From positions 10,573 to 74,572 of the forward strand of contig CAZUTK010000005.1 in the NCBI GenBank assembly GCA_964623265.1: a stretch of 64,000 nt of DNA, in the 5' to 3' direction. The number at the start of each line of letters is the position of its first letter. Position 1 is the first letter of the stretch. The notes beneath the pieces were generated by a model, which saw only the letters and a list, made by a program, of their open reading frames with translations, did no database searches and had not been told where the DNA came from. Position numbers and translations under genes: made by a program. The stretch comes from CAZUTK01 sp964623265 (GTDB lineage: Bacteria; Electryoneota; B3-LCP). This document shows, in pieces, positions 34,188-43,708 of the stretch.

Positions 34188-37100
34188 ATGAAAGTCGGTA
34201 CCTTCTTTTGTGCAGCGATTCTCTGCGCCGGGATGTTGAATCCGGCGCAGGCAGCTTACACTTCCTTGCGATCCGATCTGAATCTTGAGCAACCGCAAGC
34301 CGAGATTTTGCAGAGCGATGGCCGAGGCATCGTGATCGAGATCCGTGTGCCCGGCGTCGAACGATTGGATGCGTTGCTGGAGGGGAAGCGCTGGGATCGA
34401 ATCGAAATCCCCGGCGGCGGATATGATCTGGACCCGGGGCGCCCCGAGGTTCCGCATTTCACCCGATTGCTGGTGATTCCGAACAACGCTGCCGTTTACG
34501 CCGAATTCGAAGCGCTGGAGAGCGAGATTCTGCCCGACATCCTGCTGCTGCCGGCGCAGGGGTGCGATCCGGAAGATGCGGCTTTTTCGCAGAACGCCGT
34601 CAAGTTTGATCCGGAGACGTATGCCCGGGATGAGTTCTATCCCGCGCAGCGGGTGGCGGTGGGGGATCCGGCGGTTTTGCGGGGTACGCGCGTGGTTGCG
34701 ATCCGCACGAACCCGGTGCAGTATAATCCCGTCAGCCGGGAGTTGAGGGTGACCACACGGTTCCGGGTCATCGTGCGCTTCGAGGGGGTGGATCCGACGA
34801 ACGCTCCGCGCCGGCGGTTTCCGTTGTCTTCGTCCTGGATGCGCTCTTTGAACGGGATGGTGTTGAACACGGATGATCTGGATAATGATCCCGATCAGCC
34901 TGGATCCTATTTGATGATCTGCAAGAATGACGCATCCTTGATCAACGCTCTGCAGCCGCTGATTGAATGGAAGATGCGCAAAGGGCATTCCGTCACGCTG
35001 GAAACGTACAGTAATTACGCCACGACGACTATGATTAAAAACATCATTCAAGAGGCGTATGATAATTGGGACATACCACCGGAATTCGTGTTGCTGGTGG
35101 GAGATGTAAGCGGATATTATAACCTGCCCGGCTGGCCTACGAATGACAATTACGTTATTGATCATCCTTACTCTCAGCTGGATGGCAACGATATTCTGGC
35201 GGATGTGGCTCTGGGCAGGCTGCCGGCGGGGAGTCTGACGGAAGCGCAGACGATGGTCAATAAGATCCTGTACTACGAGAAGATGCCCTATACGGTAAAT
35301 ACGGATTGGTACCATCAGGGCGCGCTGCTGGCGGGGGACAGTGAGGCGGGGATCTCGACCGTGCAGACCAACCGCTGGATCAAGAACCGCATGATCCAGC
35401 GGCAGTACACGCGCATTGACACCTTCTGGTATTATATGCCCGGGACTGTGGCGAGCACTCTGACGCCGGCGCTCAACGACGGCGTTCTCCACGTCAACTA
35501 CCGCGGCAATAATGCGATGGAAAACTTCACGAACGCGAGCATAGATGCTTTGACCAACGGCCGCAAGATGCCCTTCGTGGTGACGATCACCTGCAACACG
35601 GGCGGGTTCGGGGGGATGACGGAATCGCTGATGGAGCATTTCGTCGCGGTGGGCACGCCGACGACGATAAAGGGCGCCGTGGCGGCGGTCGGCACGGCGA
35701 CTCTGGATACGCACACCCGTCAGAACAACACGGTGGATATGGGCATCTGGGCGGGCATCTTCGATCTGGGGATCACCTATGCGGGTGAGGCGTTGAACTA
35801 CGGCAAACTCCAACTATACAATACCTACCAGCAGAACGATCCGCAATCGGTGAATAATTTCAGTTTGTGGAATATGCTGGCGGGCGATCCCGGGCTGCAA
35901 CTCTTCACGCACGCCATCCAGTATATGACTTGCTCGGTGCCGGAATCTCTGCCGCTGGGAGTCAATGCGTTGACGCTGACGGTTCAGGAGACGGGCGCGG
36001 GACCTCTGGCGGATGCATCAGTCTGCCTTTATGAGGCGGGAGTCAACGGGATGCAAGCCGTGGGTTGGACGAATGAAGCCGGACAGGTTACACTGCCCGT
36101 CACCGTCACATCGGCGGGCAATCTGAAGGTCACCATCACCAAGCAGAATTTTTACCCCATCGTGGATTCGTTGGATGTTGTGCAGAACGCGGTTACGGTG
36201 GGGTATTACAGCCATACTCTGGATGACGACAATCAGGGGGGCAGTTCTGGGGACGGGGACGGCGTCATCAATCCCGGCGAAGCGGTGCAGATTCCCACGG
36301 TCTTCAAGAACTACGGAACCACCACCACCGCGACAGGAATTTCGGTGACAGGATCGCTTAGCGATCCGTACATTGCCCTGAGCAATCCTCTGCAGACCTT
36401 CCCCAACCTGGCTCCGGGCACCACCGGATCCAGTTCCGGAAGTTATCTCTTAAGCGTGGCGCAGAACTGCCCGGCAGGTTATTCTACCGTGCTGAACCTC
36501 AATGCGGTCAGCAATCAGGGGAATTGGCAGAGCCTCATCCCCTTGAACGTCGTTTCCTTTGATCTGGCGGTTCTCTCCGCCGCGGCGTCTGGGGGTGACA
36601 CACTGCTGTCCCCCGGTGAGACCGCGAACCTCGTGCTCACCGTCCAGAACGTCGGCGGCAAATCCGCGGCGAACCTCACGGCGACGATCGCATCATTGAC
36701 CCCCTTCGTCACCGTCAATGACAGCGGCGCTTCGTTTGGAACGGTGAACATCAACGGCACCTCCGCTTGCAGCGGCAACCCCTTCAATCTGACGGCGGTG
36801 GCGAACGCTCCGCCGGGTTTTTCCGCGCCTCTGCGGGTTTCCTTCCAGGCGAACGGGGCGGTGCAGCACGACACGATTTCGATTCAACTGGGCGTCCGGA
36901 CGCAGCAGGATCCATCCGGGCCGGATGACTACAGCTATTACTGTTTCGACAATACCGACGTCGGCTACGAGAAATGTCCGACTTACAGCTGGGTGGAATT
37001 GGATCCGGCTTACGGCGGCTCCGGCGGCACGCAGTTGAATCTTTCGGATCCCTACGAGAATATGGACGCCAGCGTCGTCGTTGCGCTGCCGTTTTCCTTC

Positions 37101-38345
37101 CGCTATTATGGGCAGGAAGTGGATTCCATCACGGTGTGCAGCAACGGCTGGATATCCTGCTTTGCAGACGCATCCTTCACCGATTTCCGCAATTACCCCA
37201 TCCCCGCGCCGATGGGCCCGTATGCGATGATAGCGCCGTTCTGGGACGATCTCATCACCTGGACGGGGGGATCCGTTTACACCCGGTATGACAACGTCAA
37301 TCACCGCTTCATCGTGGAATGGTCGCGCTTGATGAATCTGTACAGCTCCACGCAGCAGGTTTTCGAGGTGATTCTATACGACCCGGCGCATCACCTCACT
37401 CCCACCGGCGACGGGGAAATCCTCTTTCAATATCAGAGCATCACGCAGCTCGCCGGTCCCGCCGACGACAATCCCTATTCGACGGTGGGCATCGAGAGCT
37501 GGGATCAGCAGACCGGCATCGAAGTCAGCTACTGGAATCAGTACCGCACCCCCGGGACGGCTCCGCTGGAGAATAACCGCGCCTATCTTTTCACGACGGA
37601 TTATCTCGCCGCAGGTTCGACGCCCGCTGTTTCGATCACGATGACGCCGGTGAATCCGCCGATTCAGATCCCGGCTTCCGGCGGGAGCTTCAATTTCGAC
37701 GCCACGCTGCAAAACAATGAGACCGGCACGCAGACCTTCGGCGTCTGGATTATGGTGCAACTGCCCAACGGCGCCTGGTACGGACCCGTGCTGGGACCCG
37801 TCAATCTGACTCTGCCCGCCGGCGCGCAGATCACGCGCCAGCGAATGCAGAGCATTCCCGGCGGGGCTCCTGCAGGGCAGTATTACTATGAAGGCAGGGT
37901 GGGGAGTTATCCCGGGGAGATTTGGAACTCCAGCGGATTCAGTTTCACCAAGCTGGGCGCCGCTGACGGCGGGATGATCTTAAGCGAATGGATGAACAAC
38001 GGCGAGGACTTCACTTCCGATCTCGGCGTAGGTGTTGCGGATGAGCCGCTGCCGACATCCTTCCGCCTCGATCCCTGTCATCCCAACCCCTTCAATCCCA
38101 CGACGACGCTGACCTTTGCGCTTCCGGAAGCGGCGAAAGTAACTCTGGAGGTTTTTGACGTCGGCGGACGGAAGGTGCGGAATGCAGGATTCGAGGAAGC
38201 CGACCTGCCCGCAGGGAATCACAGCGCGGTCTTCGAGGGATTCAGCCTTCCCTCCGGCATTTACTTTGCTCGGCTTACGGCGATCCCTGTTTCGGCGTCT
38301 GGCGCCGCGACAACAGAGATGAGAAAGCTGGTGCTGTTAAAATAG
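34188..38345 (+). CDS. Gingipain-family (peptidase C25) secreted protein with T9SS sorting domain
   Basis: 1385 residues. Signal peptide (about 1-22), a C25-type propeptide region (to about 220), then a C25 catalytic domain (about 235-585; SYLMICKNDASLINALQPLIEWKMRKGHSV shortened, FVLLVGDVSGYYN, DVALGRLPAG). The expected catalytic Cys is present (C469 in VTITCNTGGF), but where gingipains have Gly-His-Gly this protein has Arg-Gly-Asn-Asn (439-442), so the catalytic His appears lost. Downstream are Ig/CARDB-like beta domains, a domain with FSFRYYGQEVDSITVCSNGW typical of large surface proteins, and a sorting domain from about 1294 (HPNPFNPTTTL, VFDVGGRKV). Secreted through SprA; protease activity is doubtful. 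Confidence 0.88.
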   Translation: MKVGTFFCAAILCAGMLNPAQAAYTSLRSDLNLEQPQAEILQSDGRGIVIEIRVPGVERLDALLEGKRWDRIEIPGGGYDLDPGRPEVPHFTRLLVIPNNAAVYAEFEALESEILPDILLLPAQGCDPEDAAFSQNAVKFDPETYARDEFYPAQRVAVGDPAVLRGTRVVAIRTNPVQYNPVSRELRVTTRFRVIVRFEGVDPTNAPRRRFPLSSSWMRSLNGMVLNTDDLDNDPDQPGSYLMICKNDASLINALQPLIEWKMRKGHSVTLETYSNYATTTMIKNIIQEAYDNWDIPPEFVLLVGDVSGYYNLPGWPTNDNYVIDHPYSQLDGNDILADVALGRLPAGSLTEAQTMVNKILYYEKMPYTVNTDWYHQGALLAGDSEAGISTVQTNRWIKNRMIQRQYTRIDTFWYYMPGTVASTLTPALNDGVLHVNYRGNNAMENFTNASIDALTNGRKMPFVVTITCNTGGFGGMTESLMEHFVAVGTPTTIKGAVAAVGTATLDTHTRQNNTVDMGIWAGIFDLGITYAGEALNYGKLQLYNTYQQNDPQSVNNFSLWNMLAGDPGLQLFTHAIQYMTCSVPESLPLGVNALTLTVQETGAGPLADASVCLYEAGVNGMQAVGWTNEAGQVTLPVTVTSAGNLKVTITKQNFYPIVDSLDVVQNAVTVGYYSHTLDDDNQGGSSGDGDGVINPGEAVQIPTVFKNYGTTTTATGISVTGSLSDPYIALSNPLQTFPNLAPGTTGSSSGSYLLSVAQNCPAGYSTVLNLNAVSNQGNWQSLIPLNVVSFDLAVLSAAASGGDTLLSPGETANLVLTVQNVGGKSAANLTATIASLTPFVTVNDSGASFGTVNINGTSACSGNPFNLTAVANAPPGFSAPLRVSFQANGAVQHDTISIQLGVRTQQDPSGPDDYSYYCFDNTDVGYEKCPTYSWVELDPAYGGSGGTQLNLSDPYENMDASVVVALPFSFRYYGQEVDSITVCSNGWISCFADASFTDFRNYPIPAPMGPYAMIAPFWDDLITWTGGSVYTRYDNVNHRFIVEWSRLMNLYSSTQQVFEVILYDPAHHLTPTGDGEILFQYQSITQLAGPADDNPYSTVGIESWDQQTGIEVSYWNQYRTPGTAPLENNRAYLFTTDYLAAGSTPAVSITMTPVNPPIQIPASGGSFNFDATLQNNETGTQTFGVWIMVQLPNGAWYGPVLGPVNLTLPAGAQITRQRMQSIPGGAPAGQYYYEGRVGSYPGEIWNSSGFSFTKLGAADGGMILSEWMNNGEDFTSDLGVGVADEPLPTSFRLDPCHPNPFNPTTTLTFALPEAAKVTLEVFDVGGRKVRNAGFEEADLPAGNHSAVFEGFSLPSGIYFARLTAIPVSASGAATTEMRKLVLLK

Positions 38346-38404
38346 ATCGAAACTTTCCCTCAGGCTGCCGACGCCCGGTAAGATTCAAAATAGGAACGGA
38401 TGAG

Positions 38405-38430
38405 GACGGCTCGCAAAGCCGTCTTTTTTT
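38405..38430 (+). terminator. Rho-independent terminator after the C25 gene
   Basis: GACGGCT (38405-38411) pairs with AGCCGTC (38417-38423) around a 5-base loop, followed by a run of T to 38430. It lies 60 bp downstream of the C25 stop. Confidence 0.85.
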
Positions 38431-38873
38431 ATGTGAATTGCGTCGAGAAATGGGATATAATCTCTTGCATCTTCGAAACGCACTGAAGGGGGAAAAAACG
38501 GCGGATCTTCACGGAAAAGCCCTAAAGGATTGATAAAATTCAACTACACCTTGCTTCAAGGATGATTTGCAATTAAAAACGATTCTGATGGTATTCCGGT
38601 TGATGATTCTGAAAAGCTGGATGGACGGATTCTCCACTAGTCGGTCTGATCTCGCCGAATAGGCAGCCGGCTCCGATGCCTCGATGGAAAAAATCAACGG
38701 TAAGCCGCAACGATTCTGCAAAAAAGGCGTATTTTTATCGAAACCGGATGATGCCGGCGTTTGGCAGTGCGGACACCCGGCTAAGCGAATATGAAATATT
38801 GGGATTTGATGAGCCTGTTCACACTCAAACGAGTCACGTCGCGTATTTCAAACGCTTTAGAAACGGAGAAAGA
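38431..38873. other. Intergenic region with a paralogue remnant
   Basis: 443 bp between the terminator and the first asparagine-synthetase-like gene. The one interpretable element is a degenerate copy of the C-terminus of the downstream genes (38564-38662). A 34-codon frame (38791-38895) overlaps the next gene start but has no ribosome-binding site. The long open frame from 38676 into the synthetase gene shows no homology before 38874. Confidence 0.55.
38564..38662 (+). pseudogene. C-terminal remnant of a third asparagine-synthetase-like paralogue
   Basis: In one frame the sequence reads DLQLKTILMVFRLMILKSWM followed by DGF and a stop at 38660-38662. It matches the last 25 residues of the two complete paralogues (LFRLMILKIWADQF and LFRLMLLKLWVDEF). 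A stop codon lies upstream in the same frame at 38531-38533 region and no synthetase core precedes it, so only the tail survives. This indicates the family once had at least three tandem copies here. Confidence 0.65.
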
Positions 38874-40664
38874 ATGCCAGGTCTGTTGGGATTGAAGAGC
38901 CTGGATGGGCGACCGGCGGAGCCGGAGGTATTTGAGGCGGTTGTTCAGGAGGTTTTATCTCGAGGACCGTTCCGGCTCGATTCCTTCGCGGCTTCGGAGG
39001 GCACCTTCAGAGCGGCTCGGGCGCATCAGGGGATATTCAATCCTGCGCCTCAGCCGATCTTTTCTGAAGACCGGGATATTGCGTTGTTCTTGAGCGGTGA
39101 GGTGTACAATGAGGATTTCGATGCGAACGATCAGCCCCGCTCGGTCCTGCGAGCCTATCAGCGGGAAGGCGCCGGACTCTTTTCGAGGATCAACGGTTCT
39201 TTCGCTCTGGCGATCTGGGAAGCGAAGAAGCAGCGCCTGACGCTGGTGGCGGATCGCGTGGCGTCGGTTCCCGTCTATTACACCATTCATCGGAATCTAT
39301 TCGCATTTTTTCCGAATTTGAAGCCGTTTCTGACGTTGCCCGGCTTTCAGCCGAAAGTGGATCCGCTGGGGGTGGAGAACTTCCTTTCCAGCGGCTTCAT
39401 GATCAACGGGACGACGCTGTTAAGCGGGATCCGCAGCCTGCGCCCGGGCGAAATGCTGGTGGTGGAAGGAAATCGGATCCGAATCGAGCGTTACTGGCAT
39501 TTTTCGTTTCCGGCGCAGCGCGATCTGCGCGATCCGCGGGAAATCGAACCGGAATTCTCCCAGGTGCTGCGCAGCGCAGTCCGAAGGCAATCGCGCCATC
39601 TGGATTCGTACGCGGTAACGCTCAGCGGAGGGTACGATTCGCGCTCCATCCTGTTCTATATGAATATGGAAAACGGCGCAAGACCGCTGCGCACCGTCAC
39701 CTGGGGCGTAGATGAACGGGTTCCGGACAGCGACGCCTGGATCGGGCGGCGGCTGGCGGAACATTTAGGGACGAATCACACCTTTCTGACTTTGCGGGGG
39801 GAGATGCTTCCGGATTTTCTGGAAGAGTTTGTGCGCTACGATGAGGGGCGCACGGATGCTGTGGGGAATTATCCGGAAGGATTGCGCATTTTCTGGCAAT
39901 TGCGCCACGATTTGGGGATCCGAGTGCTGATCCGGGGGAATGAGATTTTCGGCGCTCGCGGCAAGGTGTATCGGGAGAAGGACACCATGCACACCGCCTT
40001 TATGGACGTCTTGAGCTGTTATCCGAAGAGCTTCCGATACCTGAAGCCTTCGGTTTATCGAATGCTGGAAGAGATCGGGCAGCAGCAGATGAGAGCGTTG
40101 CACGATGCGTGTCCGTATGCGGATCCCACAGATCGAAAGGATTATTTCTTTATGACGCTGCGCTGTTCCGGGTATCAGAGCCCGTTGACGCAGCTGAAAC
40201 GACAGGTCATCGAAGAGCGCAATCCCTATCTGGATAATGAGGTGGTTGACTATGTGACGCGCATTCCGGCGCCGCTGAAAATCTGGAAGAACTTTTTTAT
40301 GCAAACGGTGCGGAATCAAATTCCCGGCTTTACGGATGTGGGATTCTCCAAGGTTGTAAGCTTGGTGGACTGGGACGCACGTTTTCGCAGCGACCGTCGT
40401 TTGCAGGATATGACTCGGCGCATTCTAATTGAAAAGCATAACGGATTCGATGAAATCATAGATTCAGTGAAGCTGCGCGATTTTGTCGAACGCTCTTTTC
40501 GGCCGGTGAAAATCAACCGCAAATCCCTGGGGCGCAGGATCATTAGGAAAGTGCGGCAGCGGTTCGACCGCTATGATTTGGAATTCAGCCTGGAGCTCTT
40601 CCGGCTGATGATCCTGAAGATCTGGGCGGATCAGTTTTTACGGGGCGATTTCAAGATTGATTGA
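38874..40664 (+). CDS. Asparagine-synthetase-like amidotransferase lacking the glutaminase Cys (copy 1)
   Basis: 596 residues from the ATG at 38874 (GGAG eight bases before). An N-terminal Ntn-glutaminase-like domain (1-205; GEVYNEDF, INGSFALAIWEAKKQRLTLVADR) is followed by an asparagine-synthetase ATP-pyrophosphatase domain with SGGYDS at 251-256 and DEGRTDAVGNYPEG later. The protein starts MPGLLGL where true AsnB starts MCGI: the nucleophilic Cys is Pro, so it cannot use glutamine in the usual way. Such proteins activate a carboxylate with ATP and attack it with ammonia or another amine, as in amide sugar formation, beta-lactam synthetase or lasso cyclase. It has a family-specific basic C-terminal tail (FRLMILKIW). 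Copy 2 follows after 173 bp. Confidence 0.85.
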   Translation: MPGLLGLKSLDGRPAEPEVFEAVVQEVLSRGPFRLDSFAASEGTFRAARAHQGIFNPAPQPIFSEDRDIALFLSGEVYNEDFDANDQPRSVLRAYQREGAGLFSRINGSFALAIWEAKKQRLTLVADRVASVPVYYTIHRNLFAFFPNLKPFLTLPGFQPKVDPLGVENFLSSGFMINGTTLLSGIRSLRPGEMLVVEGNRIRIERYWHFSFPAQRDLRDPREIEPEFSQVLRSAVRRQSRHLDSYAVTLSGGYDSRSILFYMNMENGARPLRTVTWGVDERVPDSDAWIGRRLAEHLGTNHTFLTLRGEMLPDFLEEFVRYDEGRTDAVGNYPEGLRIFWQLRHDLGIRVLIRGNEIFGARGKVYREKDTMHTAFMDVLSCYPKSFRYLKPSVYRMLEEIGQQQMRALHDACPYADPTDRKDYFFMTLRCSGYQSPLTQLKRQVIEERNPYLDNEVVDYVTRIPAPLKIWKNFFMQTVRNQIPGFTDVGFSKVVSLVDWDARFRSDRRLQDMTRRILIEKHNGFDEIIDSVKLRDFVERSFRPVKINRKSLGRRIIRKVRQRFDRYDLEFSLELFRLMILKIWADQFLRGDFKID

Positions 40665-40837
40665 CGGAGATTTTGAATTAAAGAAATGATAGATAAGGGG
40701 CTGGAGAAGTACCGGTTACTGTTGCGGGCGTTGAATTGTTGAACAGGCTCGCCGCGATGAGAATGTATTGATTTATGTATTGTGAAGTTAGTGCGGCGAG
40801 TAGAGGTAAGTGAATCCTTTAGGAGGGTGAGGAGTAG

Positions 40838-42664
40838 ATGCCCGGACTTCTAGGGCTCCTGCAGTTTGGGGGAAAATCAGCGGAAGATGTTGGATTTCAG
40901 GATTGGCTTCGTGATTTCACCGGCAAATACGGCGGAGCAGTGGATCAGTTGTCCTCACGGGACGGCACTTTCACGGCGGCGCACATCCGCAGGATCGGAT
41001 TCAGCGCGCCGACGCATACCGCCGTTTCCGAGGATGGACGAACTCTTCTGATCTGGGATGGGGAAGTCTACAACGAGGAGTTCCGATCGCCGGATTCGAC
41101 CCGGACACTCCTCGATGCCTTCGCCTGCGAGGGTGCGGGGCTGTTCGCGCGCTTGAACGGCAGCTTTGCGATGGCGTTCTGGGAGGAAGAGCCGCGACGA
41201 CTCACCTTGGCAGCAGACCGCGCCGCATCCCTGCCGATCTATTACGCGAAAGACCGCGATCAATTCACCTTTTCCGGACGTCTCAAGCCGTTTCTCCGCC
41301 TGAACCACGGCCGATCCGGCATCGAGCTCGGCGCTCTGGCGGATCTCCTCACCAACGGCTATCTATTGCAGGGGAGGCTCTTATTGGCAGGGGTGCGGGT
41401 GCTGGGCCCGGGGCAGGTGCTGCGCGTCCAAGATCAACAGGTTGAGGTGACGAACTACTGGCGATATGAGTTTGAACCACAACCGGAATCCGCGGACGAG
41501 CGACGCTTCGCGGAGGAACTGGCGCGGCTGATTCGGGAGGCGATTGAGCGCAGGCTATGCGGCGAGGGCGACTTCGGCGTGCTGCTAAGCGGCGGGTACG
41601 ATTCGCGCGTCATCGCCGGATTTTTGCACCAAATGCGGCGCAACGGATCTATTCGCACCATCACCTGGGGGGAAGATGAGAGCACACCGGAAACGGACGC
41701 CTTCATTTCGCGAAGAATCGCCGAGCATCTGCGGGCGAAGCATACCTTCTTTCGGTTGAACGCGTCCGCTCTGCCGCATCATTTCCGCGATTTTGTCATC
41801 CTGGATGAAGGGCGCACCGACGCCGTGGGCAATTATCCGGAATCCCTGCATATCTTTGAACGGATTCGCAACGAACTGCGCCTTAACGTTCTGTTTCGCG
41901 GAGATGAGTGCTTCGGCTGGCGGGAGGATGTCTCCAGCGAATTAGAAGCCCTGCACTCGCTCAATATCCACGATCTGCAGCACCTGCCGGATGCTTACCT
42001 CTTTTTGACACCGGTCTTCCGCAAAAGATTGGTGGAAATCAGCCGCGCGCAGCTGCAGAACCTGTGTGCGGAATGTCCCTACGACCATCTGCACGACCGC
42101 AAGGATTATTTCTATTTCACTCAGCGGCTCTTCGGCTATCTGAATCCGCTCTCGCAGCTGAAACAGCAGGTGATTGATCTTCGCAACCCCTATCTGGATA
42201 ACGACTTGCTCGATTTTATTCGGCGGATGCCGCGGCAGATGCGGCTGGGCAAGAAGTTGTTCAAAGCCGCGGTGCGGGCGATGTTTCCTGAATTCGAACC
42301 CTTCGGCATTGCCAAGAATTCAAATTTGATTGACTGGCATGATCGTTTGGGGGTGGATCCCGCGTTGCAGGAGTATGTGCGGCAGGTATTGCTGGGCCGA
42401 GAGAACGGCTTGGATGAGGTGTTGGACCGCGGCAAGCTGGAGCGTTTCATCGCGGACAGTTTTTCCGAAGCAGCGAGAACCGCGGGAAATCAGCCGGCGG
42501 GCCGAGTTCCCATTGTCGCCCGCGTGCGCCGCAAAGTCCGGCGCCAGTTCGGTTACTTCGAGCTGCGCCTGGAGATTCAGCTGTTCCGCCTGATGTTATT
42601 GAAGCTCTGGGTGGATGAATTCTTGAACGGGGAATTTCGTTGGAATGAATCCGAAATCGGATGA
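40838..42664 (+). CDS. Asparagine-synthetase-like amidotransferase lacking the glutaminase Cys (copy 2)
   Basis: 608 residues with TTTAGGAGGGTGAGG before the ATG. Same layout as copy 1 and collinear with it: MPGLLGL start with Pro in place of Cys, GEVYNEEF, LNGSFAMAFWEEEPRRLTLAADR, SGGYDS at 251-256, LDEGRTDAVGNYPES, and the C-terminal LFRLMLLKLWVDEFLNGEF. Clear tandem duplication followed by divergence, so the copies may act on different substrates or as a heterodimer. The 173 bp between them contains only an 18-codon frame (from about 40688) without a good ribosome-binding site, so no precursor peptide is supported. A strong terminator follows. Confidence 0.86.
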   Translation: MPGLLGLLQFGGKSAEDVGFQDWLRDFTGKYGGAVDQLSSRDGTFTAAHIRRIGFSAPTHTAVSEDGRTLLIWDGEVYNEEFRSPDSTRTLLDAFACEGAGLFARLNGSFAMAFWEEEPRRLTLAADRAASLPIYYAKDRDQFTFSGRLKPFLRLNHGRSGIELGALADLLTNGYLLQGRLLLAGVRVLGPGQVLRVQDQQVEVTNYWRYEFEPQPESADERRFAEELARLIREAIERRLCGEGDFGVLLSGGYDSRVIAGFLHQMRRNGSIRTITWGEDESTPETDAFISRRIAEHLRAKHTFFRLNASALPHHFRDFVILDEGRTDAVGNYPESLHIFERIRNELRLNVLFRGDECFGWREDVSSELEALHSLNIHDLQHLPDAYLFLTPVFRKRLVEISRAQLQNLCAECPYDHLHDRKDYFYFTQRLFGYLNPLSQLKQQVIDLRNPYLDNDLLDFIRRMPRQMRLGKKLFKAAVRAMFPEFEPFGIAKNSNLIDWHDRLGVDPALQEYVRQVLLGRENGLDEVLDRGKLERFIADSFSEAARTAGNQPAGRVPIVARVRRKVRRQFGYFELRLEIQLFRLMLLKLWVDEFLNGEFRWNESEIG

Positions 42665-42673
42665 GAAACGAAT

Positions 42674-42702
42674 CCGGCGGGCGCATCGCCCGCCGGTTTT
42701 TT
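42674..42702 (+). terminator. Strong rho-independent terminator
   Basis: A perfect 10 bp GC stem, CCGGCGGGCG (42674-42683) with CGCCCGCCGG (42687-42696), around a 3-base loop and followed by six T. It ends the asparagine-synthetase-like transcript. It also lies 28 bp from the convergent DUF3078 gene's stop. Confidence 0.92.
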
Positions 42703-42729
42703 CTCGGGGTCACCGCAAATTGAACGGCA

Positions 42730-43659
42730 TCATTCTGGTTTTCCGTGTTCGAATCTGTAATTAACGCCCAGAGCGAGCGTCTGGCGGAATCGCCCGCCTG
42801 AAGCGATCTGTTTGTCGTACAGCAATTGCCAGGCGAGGCTGACCTGCACGATTTTCGACACCTGGGCGGAAAGGATGTTGTCCCAGTTGGCGTCCACCTG
42901 CTTCCAGTAATCCTCGTAGGGCGTCCCTTCGAGCGTATCCGCTTCGGAATAGAAGAGAGCCTGGAAGATCGTCAGCTTGGTGGTGTACGTCAGGGTGTTG
43001 CTGAGCTTCGCCATCCAGTCCGTCACCCATTCGATGCCGCCGTCGTTGGTGGTGGTGATTTCGGTTTCTTCTGGGGTGATGCTCAAGACGTCCTTGTTGA
43101 TCCGCTGACGCAGACCGAACCCGAGGCGGGTCGCGGCTTTGCCAGAAGCGTTCTCGTACAGCGTGCGGGCGATGCCGGCGCTTTCCGTCAGATCAATCGG
43201 GTTGAGGTAGCGCTTCACTTGCGGGATAGAGGCATCCAGAAACTGCGACTCGAAGGTGCCCGCGGCGTAGGGGTCCACCCAGGCGCCCAGCGTCAGTTTC
43301 CAGACGGTGTCGAAGCGGATTCGATCCGTGGACTTGATCGGAGACGCCCACAATTTGGTCTCCTGGGATTGACTGTGGGTCTGTCCGAAGGCGAGTTTGA
43401 GTTCGTTTTCCACCCGGATTTTCGGATGGATCTGCTTATTGGCGACGCCGTGGATGTTCGCCGCCCAGGTCAGCGAACCGACATCGCCGCCCGCCCAGTT
43501 GTCGGAGTAGGCGGATTGCGCCAGCGAAAAGTTCGCTTCCAGGAGCGTGTGCCAGAGGCTGGCGTCGGCGGCGCGAGCTGCGGTGAGTGAACCACAAGCA
43601 AAGACGATCATCCAGGCGACGATGTATTGCCAAGCGATGGGGTGTGTCTTGATCTTCAT
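42730..43659 (-). CDS. DUF3078-type outer-membrane protein
   Basis: 309 residues from the ATG at 43659, which is preceded by GGAGAGG; an ATG at 43683 lies before that site. Signal peptide (about 1-33, ending AARA), then the DUF3078-like beginning ANFSLAQSAYSDNWAGGDVGSLTWAANI, and repeated amphipathic strands ending YRFEHGKPE. The pattern NWAGG followed by a barrel is typical of this Bacteroidota family of unknown function. It is convergent with the asparagine-synthetase-like pair and 49 bp downstream of mscL. Confidence 0.78.
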   Translation of the reverse strand: MKIKTHPIAWQYIVAWMIVFACGSLTAARAADASLWHTLLEANFSLAQSAYSDNWAGGDVGSLTWAANIHGVANKQIHPKIRVENELKLAFGQTHSQSQETKLWASPIKSTDRIRFDTVWKLTLGAWVDPYAAGTFESQFLDASIPQVKRYLNPIDLTESAGIARTLYENASGKAATRLGFGLRQRINKDVLSITPEETEITTTNDGGIEWVTDWMAKLSNTLTYTTKLTIFQALFYSEADTLEGTPYEDYWKQVDANWDNILSAQVSKIVQVSLAWQLLYDKQIASGGRFRQTLALGVNYRFEHGKPE

Positions 43660-43708
43660 TTTAATCCTCTCCGGAAAAATCATCGGTGATTGCGGGCGGT
43701 GCTCAAAC

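Noticed and set aside
34113..35813. 566-codon minus-strand open frame
   Set aside because: Antisense to the C25 peptidase gene, rich in Arg, His and Ile with no domain or ribosome-binding site.
38676..38873. Upstream extension of the first asparagine-synthetase-like gene by 66 codons
   Set aside because: The paralogue starts at the equivalent of 38874, a GGAG site precedes that ATG, and the extension has no similarity.
38791..38895. 34-codon frame overlapping the start of the first asparagine-synthetase-like gene, considered as a lasso-peptide precursor
   Set aside because: No ribosome-binding site, no leader or core pattern, and no leader peptidase or recognition-element gene nearby.
40688..40744. 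18-codon frame between the two asparagine-synthetase-like genes, considered as a modified-peptide precursor
   Set aside because: Too short, weak upstream site, and no processing enzymes in the neighbourhood.
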